DNA of 64,000 nucleotides from Lyophyllum atratum. Taxonomy: Eukaryota; Basidiomycota; Agaricomycetes; Agaricales; Lyophyllaceae. Every line of letters begins with the position of its first letter. Position 1 is the first letter of the stretch. The position numbers were made by a program, and so were the translations under genes. Of the stretch, positions 10,381 to 20,524 are shown in pieces. The notes beneath the pieces are model-generated. The model searched no databases and was not told the DNA's origin. It worked only from the letters and a program-made list of their open reading frames with translations. Location: positions 1 through 64,000 of the forward strand of contig JACGCN010000049.1 of the NCBI GenBank assembly GCA_014905825.1, read 5' to 3'.

Positions 10381-10534
10381 GATGGTTGCTGTCCCAATGA
10401 CCAACGGCGTCAAGCCTCAAACGAACGGCAAGCGAGGCACGTCTCTCGGAACAAACGACCCATACGCACCCCGCGCCGCCAATCTTCTCTCTAAGATTTC
10501 AAACTTCAACACCATCGAGAGCACACTTCGAGGT
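10381..10534 (+). pseudogene. Orphan N-terminal exon of homocitrate synthase
   Basis: The frame from ATG 10381 reads MVAVPMTNGVKPQTNG and continues DPYAPRAANLLSKISNFN, then TIESTLR, followed by a good donor GTACGTTC. This matches the start of fungal homocitrate synthase (first step of the alpha-aminoadipate lysine pathway). There the sequence continues with E-G-E-Q-F-A-N and the TIM-barrel metal site. No such continuation is found in the following 2 kb on either strand. It appears to be a truncated copy carrying the 5' region and first coding exon. It is assumed non-functional, though it could be transcribed. Confidence 0.75.
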
Positions 10535-12720
10535 ACGTTCCCTTCAGACCACAGTGTGGAACGTCGCCGTGACGTTTACTCTGATGGAAATGCCGGTGGC
10601 ATTTTGCCCCTCGCAATATGATACCTGAATCCATCGTTGTTGATCAGGCTGCGTGGATGGTAGGCGATGTTAGACGGCGTCACGAAATCGTAATAAGTGT
10701 TGACTGCGTGCAAAGGCGGCGAAATAATGATCGTCCAGTTTGTATGTCTTGTGTCACTACTTATGAAAGGAAGAATAGAACACCACCGGAACACAGGACC
10801 TACGCATCCTTAACTCTGCTGATACGAGATATGATGAACTGATCGCGCCCACCCACCCACCTACTTACTCACTCATACGGAATGGGGCCGATCTGATTGC
10901 GAGGCAGTACGGGTTAGTTCGTTCTTTTACAGTATAAAGACGCCGGCTGATGTGTGTGGTATAAAAATACCCAGATCCCGGGCTGGACGGTAGATCCATG
11001 ATCATCGTGAAGCTGAACACCGAAAAGAGAAGGTCCGTCCGAGAAGAACGTCGAGCTGAACATACCTTGATGGAGTTCCATCTGGACTCACAGGCTCGGC
11101 TGCGAAGGGATCGTCGGCGCCTGGATGCGTAAGACAGTTATCAGTACAGGTTGAATCACCATTTTCACCTACTAGTCATATTGGACGAAGATTTCGGGGC
11201 TGGTAAGATAAATTGGCCACTGACAAATGATATCCGGCCGTGCTGTTACGTTAATAGCATCCACACCACATCCACACAGCTACATTTCGTCTCATCATTT
11301 CCTGCGCAAATGAAATGATGTGAACGTGTTGGATCAGAGTAACGATACATACCATCTGCCGGGGGAGCACAGTGATATTCGGGTTTTGACTCCGCACGAA
11401 TCTGAGCGGAGGATGTTATTCGCAGTAGAACGAACGTCTTCTGATAGCCGCGAGCGAAGTATTGAGTGACCTGGTGGATATATTTAAAAAAAACGATCGG
11501 ACAACGTACCGAGAAATAAGACGAAAACTCCTCACGAATCGACCTCCTTGAATACCCATTGAAAGCGGGATCTGACACGATATGGTGGAGCCTGTGCTAA
11601 GATAAACGGAATCCCATGCCGTTCCCGAGTTGGGGTATATAACTTCGATGAGCGGCTACTTAAGACGATGGTTGACGAGGTTTTTAAGATGAGGCTGAGA
11701 ATCCCGTGAGCAAGGGAGTAACACGTACGGATGGAGAGACCGCCTAAACATACCGTTCCGTTGACAAGACCCCAGCACCGACGAATCCGCATAGGTCGCT
11801 ATGAGCGAAGCACTTCAAGATCGGATGAGGACCGACGGGGTTATATCGAAGTGGGCCATGTCCGAATGTCGCTGAACCTCTGCATGGCACGGATACAGAA
11901 GATACGGAGGCTGACATGATTGGAATACCGGCCAAAAAGATGCTAGGAATGAAGCTGGTTATCGATATTCATATCAGTATGATGATGAGTACAGCCGCTG
12001 GCACCGTGCGTAGTCCGCGAGGCGTTGAAATGGTTTGTCCGTACCCGGTGTGATGCTAGCATGCAAGACGTCAACCAGCATGGAGTCGACCGTGGTTAGC
12101 TGATGAGTTAATGTATTCGTGTTGAGTGCGATGCGAACGGGACGAGCGAGACATACCGATCATAAAGCACTCTGGAGATCCGAGAAAGCAGGTTTTAGAA
12201 CCCAAAGATAGCAAAAAGGACACCGTGCTCACTGACTTTACGTTGCGTCGAATAATGAAAATGATGCATGTCGACTGATGACTATATGAATGAGGTTGGG
12301 ACTTTTTTTCTTGAATACTAACATAAAGCGTACCGATTCAAGAAGAATGCGTGTCCTTCAGAGGTCTCGGTCATGTTCCTGTCACTGATTCTGAGGACAG
12401 TTTGAAAAATCGAATGGCTTTGGCAGAAGTTTCGTCCGACTGTCGTACATAGGTGTGATCGAAGTCGATCTCAATTGATTTTTTGCGATGATAGCGGCCT
12501 AGCATAAGCAGCATGGAAGTGGAGTTGAATATCAGCGCATCGAGGTCTTCAGAGCGTGGTAGCAACTTGAGGTTGAAGATGCAAGAATCGACGTCAGCGG
12601 GGCGGGCCGCTCCAACCGGCAACGTGGCGCGACACGTGATTCTACACTGCTTGACGTCTGTTTCCGTTCTGTCCTGGTCATCGTTCTGCACAACGCCAGA
12701 GCCTTCCGCTCGTCGAGCAA
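10535..12720. other. No clear gene; possible decayed coding sequence
   Basis: Short minus-strand open frames at 11792-11246 and 12691-12371 are the only candidates. The latter encodes 106 residues including LKLLPRSEDLDALIFNSTSM; it is not recognised. Several intron-like GTACGT...CAG stretches occur, but no continuous protein can be assembled. The last few hundred bases must hold the promoter of the plus-strand gene starting at 12721. Confidence 0.35.
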
Positions 12721-15700
12721 ATGAGCCCTAGTCGCCGTTCATCCCGCTCCACTAGATCCTCTAAACCCCCTGTCTGGCGCACAGTCTCTATCTCCAAGAA
12801 CTCGGCTGCTCCCAGCCTCTCGTACGTCTTTGCTGAGCCAGAACAAGGCTCGCCTCTGTTACCTGCGACACCCCATCTCTCTACCTCAATTTCGAGCGGG
12901 GGAACGGAGAAGTCTGAACCTCAAGATCCGTTGCCTGGTCTGCGTACTCGTATAGCGTCGATGTCGAGCTATCCACGCGATATCCATGGAGAGGAACAGG
13001 TGCAATCGAGGGGAGAGGAGGCCGCGTCGTCGTCGGCAGGTGCGTTATGTACCAATTCAATTAGTTTATGCTGCTAAATTACTGCCCTACAGTAGCGCCC
13101 TTGTTAGCACTTCAGGGTTCTGGCTCGAACACGCGACTGCCACCTGCGGATGCGCAGCACGCCCCAGATCCCGAGACGATTCTTGCGGCCCCAACACCTA
13201 CCATCAGCGTCGCAGAGCACACTGCGACCCCCACCCCCACGCCCTCGAACGTTCCTTTGCCGACCACAGCCGAGCCTACACCTACGTCGACGCCCAGGAA
13301 GTCATCTTGGTTCGGCTCGCTATCCCGAGCGAAGGGGAAACAGAACGCAGCGAAATTGAATATTCAGACGGCGTCTTCCCCCGACCCGCTTCCGACATCG
13401 CAAACCCAGCACGAGGCACCGCTTGAGTCAACTTCGGTGCCGTCATACACAACAGAGGCCTTGGTCGAGTCTCCCACGTCCACATCACCACCATCACTCC
13501 CACCAACGTCGGCTGCGCCTCCCTCATCTCGACCATTGCCGATTCCAGCTGCTTCTCCAGCTCCTGTAACCTCCACCGCATCGACTTCAGTTTCACCCAC
13601 CCCAGCTCCGGCTCCCGCGGACATTTCACCGCCGCAACCTCAGACACCCGTAAGACGTTCCTGGTTCACATCATCCCCTTCGCCCGCTCCCCGCCCCGAG
13701 CTACACGGGCCTCAAACTTCGGCCTCGAACTCGATCCCGTCATCCATCGACGAAGAAGTTCCCGCCCTTTCCGTCGTAACGCCCCCATCATCATCGCCAC
13801 CTACATCTCCCAGCATCATCTCCAACCCGAGCACCCAGAGCAACGGTGGCACGGGCCGAGCGCGTCTCTCCTCCCTCAACCCCTCGACGAGCCGGTTCAC
13901 GTTGAGCATTCCGCTGCTAGGGCGAGCGAAGATGCCATTAGAGACGGCAGTGGCCGTTGCGCAGTCGGAGGAGGCTAAGAATGGTACGTAGTAGCTTATT
14001 GATCCTTATTCAATTATCTAACATGCTTCATGGATATCCGTAGGTCCTAAGGAAGCTGCACCCAACCCTGAAGAAACGAAGGACGCCGCCACTGCCACCG
14101 ATATACCAGCGATCGAAGTCACTAGCGCAGATCCACCAAATACAGCGGACGTTCCCACTCCAGCTCCAGCCGATGCAGATCCCCCTCCCAAAGTCCGCTC
14201 GGCATCGCTTCCCCCACCCACGTCCTCATCACCATCCGAGCCAGCCATCCTCCCCTCCTCGTCGTCATGGTGGAGTTATGTCGGCTGGAACACGCCCGCA
14301 TCGGCATCGACGTCCTCCGTTCCGGGCTCCCTGAACGACGTGCCCGATGACTCGAAGACCGACGAGGCCTCGACTCTGGCCGCCCCTTCAACACCGGGCA
14401 CGGGCATGACTGAAGACACCTCATCCTCCCGCACTGTCACCCTCCCGACCTCTAACAGCGAGAGCCACACCGCTCAGGTTCCAGGCGCCGCCGACCCTTC
14501 CGCCACCTCGGACACGGAGCCGAAAGCGAACGGGGTGGGTAGCGCTGAGGCGAACGCTAAGGCTAGCGCTAGCGTTAGTGCGGAAGGGCAGCCAAAGGAG
14601 GAGGGTGAGACAGCGGCGGATGGGGAGAATGCGGGTGGGGAGGATAAGGGTTCGAGTATACGCTCGGCGGAGACAGCGCAGAGTCAGGGCTCGACAGCGG
14701 CGGCATGGTATACGCCCTGGACGTGGTACGCTGCGCCGGCGCCAGTGCACCCTGCAGGGACTTCCGACTCGGGGGGTGTCGATGCAGGCTTGGGATCAGG
14801 AGACGGGAATGGGCACGAGGTCGCTGGGGATGGGAGGGGGGCGATGTCGCCTGCGGATATGGTTAAGGAGGCTGCGTTGGCGCGTGAGGAGGAGGAGGCG
14901 AAGGTGGTTGAAGGGAAAGCCGAGGAGAAGGCGCAGGCGGCGGATGTGAACCCAGTCGCGGAGACGATCTCGACGAATCGATCGGGGTGGGTGTCGTTCT
15001 TCTCGAGCGCATCCTTGATGAGGAAGACGATCACGGATGAGCAGGCAGATGCGGGGAAGACGGATGAGAATGGGATGGAAGTCATGGATGTTCCTGAGGA
15101 GGGGGACGCTGGGGCGGAGGAACAGATGCGCGGGCGGGACGCGGGGAAAGCTAAAGCTGTCGGGGGCGACGTGAAGGACGCGGGGAGGAGGGGTGGATCC
15201 CCGGTGTCCGTCAACAACGGAATCAAGCCCTCCGCGCCCCCGCTGACGATCTCTGAGAACGTCAAGCGGGAGACGGTGAAGTCCAATCTCGCCAACAAGA
15301 AGAAGGATCTGAAAGTCGGGAAGAAGTCGGCTTCACCTTCGCCGTCGACCAAGAGCGCCCCGGCGGCGCCGCGTACGCCCGTGCCTAATCTCATACTCCC
15401 GACGTGGGCGGATACGTTCCATACCGCCCCAAGGAGTGTTCTCCCCCCGCAGCCCACCTCGAAGTTCAGCAAGACGATGAAGTTCGTCAGTGGCGTCTTG
15501 TTCCCGACCGACAAGCCTGAGACTGCAGCTGCTGCTGGGAGGAGTAAGGGCAAGGGCAGGGAGCACGAGTTCGCGCACTTTGGGAAGGAGCTACCGAGGG
15601 CATGGGACGTGTTGCAGGAGAGACTTGATCCGGACGTGTTGAGGGGATGTCGGCGTGTCATCGTCATCGGGATTCACGGGTGGTTTCCTGGTACGTCGGG

Positions 15701-17416
15701 CGTTTCGATTGAGTGACGTCTGACTGATTCTTGGCCCTTCAGGTGCGGTTATGAGGACTGTACTGGGAGAGGTGAGTCCATCCCCGGGTCGGAAATGAAG
15801 TTGGGGTTCTGATATCTGCATGCTAGCCGACGGGGACGAGTGCGAAGTTCGTGAGCATGATGGTGCAGGCGCTCGAGGAGTTCCAGGAACAACATGGTGT
15901 CAAGTTTGAGAAGATCACCACGGTTCCGTTGGAAGGTGAAGGGACGATCGAAGGGCGTGTCGCCAAGTAAGATACCTTCCCCATTCCCCGTATCGGCGTT
16001 TTTTTCGCCGACGCTAACTGGAGGCTTTATTCTTATGCGTCTATCAGACTCTACGCAAATCTTCAGGCCAATCAGGAGTGGATGGACGCCCTGCATGCTG
16101 CTGATGCCGTGCTGATTGCAACGCATTCGCAAGGGTCTATCGTCTCGACTCATCTCCTCGATCGTCTCATCCGGGATCGCCACATCAGAACATCACAGAA
16201 CACCGTCATTGAGGGCGCCTCTGAGTTGTTACCCGTGACCGGGCTGACCGCGCCGGCGCTTCAGCCTCAGCGGGTGTGCTGTCTTGCCCTGTGTGGCATT
16301 CATCTTGGCCCGCTGCGCTACCTCAGCAGCAGCTCTCTGCTTCAACCTTATTTCCACGTTAGCACTTTCTCGACACAAACTGTCGCGATCATTGACGGCT
16401 AACGTGTTTGTTGTTTCTCCATTCAGTACTTCGAGTCCGCCGCTGCGCGTGAACTTTTCGAATTCCAGGTGAATATCCCCGTTTGATTCCCCATTCACGT
16501 AACTCGTCCTCATGCTCGCATGGAACCATTAGAATACTGAGAGTGAAGTATCGAAGAACTACGTGAAGGTGCTTAGCAGCGTCGTCAATCATGGCGTGAG
16601 TGATTTCCCTATTTTCACGGATTGAGGCAAACACTCACTTGGGTGCAGGTCAAAATGGTGTATGTGGCTTCGCTCAACGACCAAGTCGTGCCGATCTACT
16701 CTGGGTTGTTCACTGCGGTGTCACATCCACTTATCCTTCGAGCGCTCTATATAGACGGCGATGCGTATCAGTACGTTCTTTCTTGCCTTCGCGCTTTCCA
16801 TGTGATATACGTGTGACTGATACCCTTTTCTGTTCGTCGTCGTAGTTCGTCGGACTTCCTGTCGAACCTTCTAGTCTTACTTCTTCGCGTCCTTAATTCT
16901 GGAATATCTGATAGTGGACTTACTGTTCATCTGTCGGAAGCGACCGCTGGATCTCTTAGCGGCGTGGGGCACTCTACGGCCTACGAGGAACTTTCAACAT
17001 ATTCGTACGTCCACCACATGTCTCGAGATTCTTTTTTGATCTATGTTGACACATGTCACAGTTTAGCAGTCAAGTATCTCTTTCTCACGAACAACGGCTT
17101 GGAAGATCGACATACTGATCTGGTCCTGGAGCCCTTCAACGCGACTACGGAGCAGAACGACTACGAGGTATGACGTTCGGAGAGGTCCTCAGAACCCTCG
17201 TTGACTCCATATTCTTTTTAGATTCCTTGGGCGCTGCGCGACGTCATTGCGGACGAGCGAGTCGAGTATTTTTTCTCACGGGAGATCGCGGAGCTGCGGG
17301 ACGCCTTTCGGGATTGGCACCCAAAGACGACGGTTCTCCGAGACTTGAAGCGTAAGCTCCAACCTATTCAGCGGCTGCCGTCATCGTTCTTTTCACCCTC
17401 AGCAAGCAAGCTGTGA
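12721..17416 (+). CDS. Alpha/beta-hydrolase-like protein, YML020W-like, with long disordered N-terminus
   Basis: Twelve exons join in frame: 12721-13039, 13093-13983, 14044-15690, 15743-15771, 15827-15966, 16048-16357, 16427-16468, 16533-16595, 16649-16770, 16846-17004, 17062-17167 and 17222-17416, giving about 1,340 aa. Residues 1 to about 800 are Pro/Ser/Thr/Ala-rich, later acidic, with scattered tryptophan motifs. The folded part starts near VIVIGIHGWFPGAVMRTVLG, followed by GEPTGTSAKF. It has a nucleophile elbow THSQGS, a likely acid in ASLNDQVVP and a likely His in GVGHSTAYEE, a plausible Ser-Asp-His triad. From memory it resembles the fungal YML020W-type family of unknown function (moderately sure). 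Substrate and location are unknown. It looks intact. Confidence 0.82.
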
Positions 17417-17752
17417 CGCTTCTTATCTCCACACGTTAACCACGCTCATACACACACACACGTACTTCATCAATCAGCATTACTTAGCATACATTTCCGA
17501 CTCTCACCACTTTTATCTTATTTGTCTGTATACATTTAGAAGCAGAAGCTCGCATCGAATACTGATTTGGAACGGATTAACTCGCGCTCGCTCAGATCTG
17601 AGGATCTTCGTTGATCGAGTCCGAAATAGCACTGTCATTCTCGCCATTTGCGTCCATCGCGGACTCCAGACCTCCACAGTCAGAACAGCGTAACAAAATC
17701 ATACTATTGTAAACTTAGAACTGATCCGTGAATGACAGGTCGTCGACGTACT
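17417..17752. other. Convergent intergenic spacer
   Basis: About 336 bp between the tail-to-tail ends of the hydrolase-like gene and the aldo-keto reductase. It includes an ACAC-rich stretch near 17450 and AT-rich sequence suited to 3' ends. No gene is seen. Confidence 0.5.
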
Positions 17753-19288
17753 CTAACGATATTCTGCACCACAGTCACCAATCGAAGTGATGATCGTTCG
17801 GCCGTTGGATCGGTCGAGCACAGCTTCGATTTCAACATTGTCTCTGTTAGTCAAATGGAATCCAAAAGCCTTGTGATTGTCATCGGGGTGTTCAGAAAGC
17901 CCTAAGCGCGCTCCTGATGACGGGTGTGAGAAGTTCATCGGAAAAGATAAAGAACGCTACACACCAACAATCACAGCTCCCACGAAGGGGTGATCCAAAA
18001 CCCATCGCGTGGCGATATTTGCGATGCTCAGGCCGCCGTGACGATCGCCAATAGCGCGGAGCGTTCGGAGCAGCGATTGGAACAGATTCCAAGTTCCCCA
18101 AGCCTTCACAATCATGTCGAGGTACTAGGCCACGGGATGGTTAGATCATCAGGTACGAGTGAGTTGGCTCATTTTACCTTTCGCTGGGAAGGTGTGAGAT
18201 TTCCCGAATACAGATCGGGCTCCGGTTGGTCTAGCCACTTGTCTGCCAAGAAACCACCGCACTATGATATCATTAGTACCCGAATGAGGAACAAGGTCGC
18301 GTAAGAAGGACCCACCAGCGTGCCATACGTCAGAAGCTTCAGATCATGCTTCTCGCAGACATCTGCCATCCCATGGAGGGGGCGCGTGTCGATAATCGAG
18401 AACTATTTATATGAGATAGCCGGATCTTTCGTGAAGGCTGAAATGAACACAGTACCTGAACTTGGTTCGAGACGATGGCGCCGGGTCCTAAATGGGTGCA
18501 GATCTCATCGGTTCGAATCGCATCGAAATTGCAGAGTCCGAGTGCGGAGATGAGACCCTCGGATTTCAAGTCCTGAAGGATACGCAGGGCGGTTAAATAG
18601 TTCTGGTCCGAATAATCCTGCCAATGAAACTATTCGTAGTAAATGAGCACATGCAATCCAGATCCAACTCAAGATTCAGACTTGCCTGAAGAAGATCTAC
18701 TCGCGTCGTTCCCATACGTTCCATGCGCTCCTGCACCGCGGCCAAGACAACGGTGCGAGAAGGAAGGACATGTTTGAAGACACACCACTTGGTCGCACCC
18801 ACAATCTGCTCCGAGGAGGGTAACGAGCCTCTGAATTGGCCCTAACAGAGAATCTGCGGTCAGTTCCCGATATATATCCGGATAGCAGCGTCTTTACGAA
18901 GATGATTTCTGCGCTGCCATAATGGTCGGCTGCAATCCAAGGGATCAGTTCGCGAGCGACGGGGGAAAAAGAACCATACCCTGTGTTTTCAAAGGGAGGA
19001 TCGAAGACTTAGCATGCTTGTACGAAGTAACATAGAGTCTACGCACCATATCTAATCGTCGTCAGCATGCTGAAAGCCTTGGCGTGAACAATAATGCTTA
19101 CCAAACGCAGTGTACCCCAGGTCGACGTGTCGGGCCATTCCTTGTCGTATTTTAGACACCGAGGCACTTCCCCAGGCATTGCTCGAGAGTTGCCACAGTC
19201 CTGTCCATATACGAGGGGTGACGAACGGGCCGAGTCGGAAGGTCTCAACCCCGCAAGTGGTGGTGGAGTTAGAAGATGTGGGCGCCAT
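17753..19288 (-). CDS. Aldo-keto reductase family protein
   Basis: Start ATG at 19288 (MAPTSSNSTTTCGVE). Exons run 19288-19102, 19051-19047, 18980 (1 nt), 18929-18898, 18841-18686, 18629-18456, 18402-18316 and three more to TAG at 17755-17753, about 346 aa. Catalytic residues of the family are all present: Asp and Tyr in FDMADHYGSAE, Lys in VGATKWC, His in LLQFHWQDY. Later motifs are ALGLCNFDA and SNQVQFSIIDTRPLHGM, then LTYGTLCGGFLADKWL and VGAVIVGARLGLSEH near the NADPH pocket. It should be an NADPH-dependent oxidoreductase in the cytosol; the substrate is unknown. The FDMADHYG core is reassembled only through a 5-nt exon and a 1-nt exon, and one intron starts with GC. Confidence 0.88.
18630..18685 (-). 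other. GC-AG intron in the aldo-keto reductase gene
   Basis: The exon ends in CTTCTTCAG and the intron starts GCAAGT and ends AATAG, 56 nt. Splicing here joins VDLLQ to FHWQDY, which the family requires, so the non-canonical GC donor is well supported by protein logic. The rest of the donor matches the strong consensus, as is typical for GC-AG introns. Confidence 0.85.
18930..19101 (-). other. Three short introns flanking a 5-nt and a 1-nt exon
   Basis: Intron 19101-19052 (50 nt), exon ATATG 19051-19047, intron 19046-18981 (66 nt, GTGCGT...ACACAG), a single G at 18980, and intron 18979-18930 (50 nt, GTATGG...TTGCAG). Only this combination yields F-D-M-A-D-H-Y-G in frame. All introns have canonical GT-AG ends and normal fungal size. 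The alternative of a stepwise-spliced composite intron (stwintron-like) gives the same mRNA. Confidence 0.75.
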
Positions 19289-19669
19289 TAGTGGTGAAGA
19301 CGCAACGACAGGGCGCAGGGTTTTATAGCAGTTCTTAAGAATGCATTTCCGGTGAATACAAATTTGATTCGTATTCCAGAATACCATGCCGGAATGAAAC
19401 AAGCGAACTCGTCCGAGACAACATGGACAATGCTTCACACGTGGTAGGTGTCACCTGAAGTCATACCGGCCGGTGAAACAGACTTTCTACCAAGGATCAG
19501 GGTCAATCCATTCAAGATTAGACGTCCATGCTTCGCCACTGAGATCACATCCGAGGTTGGCGGTGTCGAAAATAGTCACCGGAACTGTCCCCGCGGGATC
19601 AATTCTGTTTCGGATGCAAGAATATGTCTCTACGACCCTGATCAAACAATTCACGTTCTCACTGGAGCC

Positions 19670-19676
19670 TATAAAA
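19670..19676 (+). promoter_or_regulatory. TATA box of the unknown gene at 19741
   Basis: TATAAAA lies about 65 bp upstream of the ATG, which leaves room for a short leader. This supports the chosen start. Confidence 0.6.
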
Positions 19677-19740
19677 CCTCCATGTCATCACGCTTCTCTT
19701 TGAGCTGACATTACCCCCAACTATCTCCTCCCCTATCATC

Positions 19741-20524
19741 ATGCCTGCACCACAGACTGGTCCTCGCCCATCCGACGCGCGCCCCGTCTTGGGCCATGTG
19801 TACGTCCGTCGTCGTCAGTCGCTGTTGACGCCCAGCTGATGTACACTGCTACAGCAACTTGATGGTCGATACTTTCATAGCCAATGCGAACGTTGACGAG
19901 TAAGCATCACCATTTCAGCAGGGCACGTACGAAAAGCTCACCTATCCGCCATAGTCTCCGCTCAATCGTCAGAAGCTTGCTCGCCACTAACCCACCGCAC
20001 CTCGCCACCTCCTTCACTCACGCGGCCCGCTCGCGTTTATATCAGACAGTTGCCAGATCCAGTATCGACCCTTATGACCTCTTCACACGTCAGTCGCACA
20101 CCACTCCTGCAGCGCCCACCGAACACCTCCGCAGCGTGTTGACCCATGCTCGCTCCCTATACGGCGCCGGATTGGGTTTAACTAGCCTGGGCGTCCTCGC
20201 ATCGATCCTGCGCGCGACCGTTGGGCTTCGTTGGGAAGATGAATGTGACCTAGCAGCGCTTCTTGCTGTCATCGACGCGGACGTTGGACAGGCGATACAG
20301 GTAAGCCAATCATTATTCGGCCAAATGATGACGGTGCTGATAGGTGGGCTCAGAGTTCAAAAGAGGAGATCGAAAGCGGACGCGTGAATGACTTCGGCGT
20401 GGCACGTGAGATCGTGAATGATCTCCGGGAGGCAGTGAAAGAGAGCATGGCGGACGTCAAGGCGTGGGGAGGCGAGTTCCCTTTCGAACGCGCCGCATCC
20501 AGCTTAGAGTATTGGAAGATCTAA
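19741..20524 (+). CDS. Unknown protein, 206 aa, four exons
   Basis: Exons 19741-19799, 19855-19899, 19955-20300 and 20354-20524 join in one frame with canonical introns. The protein starts MPAPQTGPRPSDARPVLGHV and ends SSLEYWKI. It is mostly helical in appearance, with a central segment LGLTSLGVLASILRATVGL that could be an amphipathic or membrane-associated helix, and a charged C-terminal part (EIVNDLREAVKESMADVKAW). No signal peptide or known domain is recognised. Four clean junctions, a TATA box and good codon structure make it a real gene. Confidence 0.75.

Noticed and set aside
14684..15667. 327-codon minus-strand open frame
   Set aside because: It lies opposite a large exon of the hydrolase-like gene, whose spliced plus-strand protein continues into a conserved domain. 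The minus frame has no introns or family resemblance.
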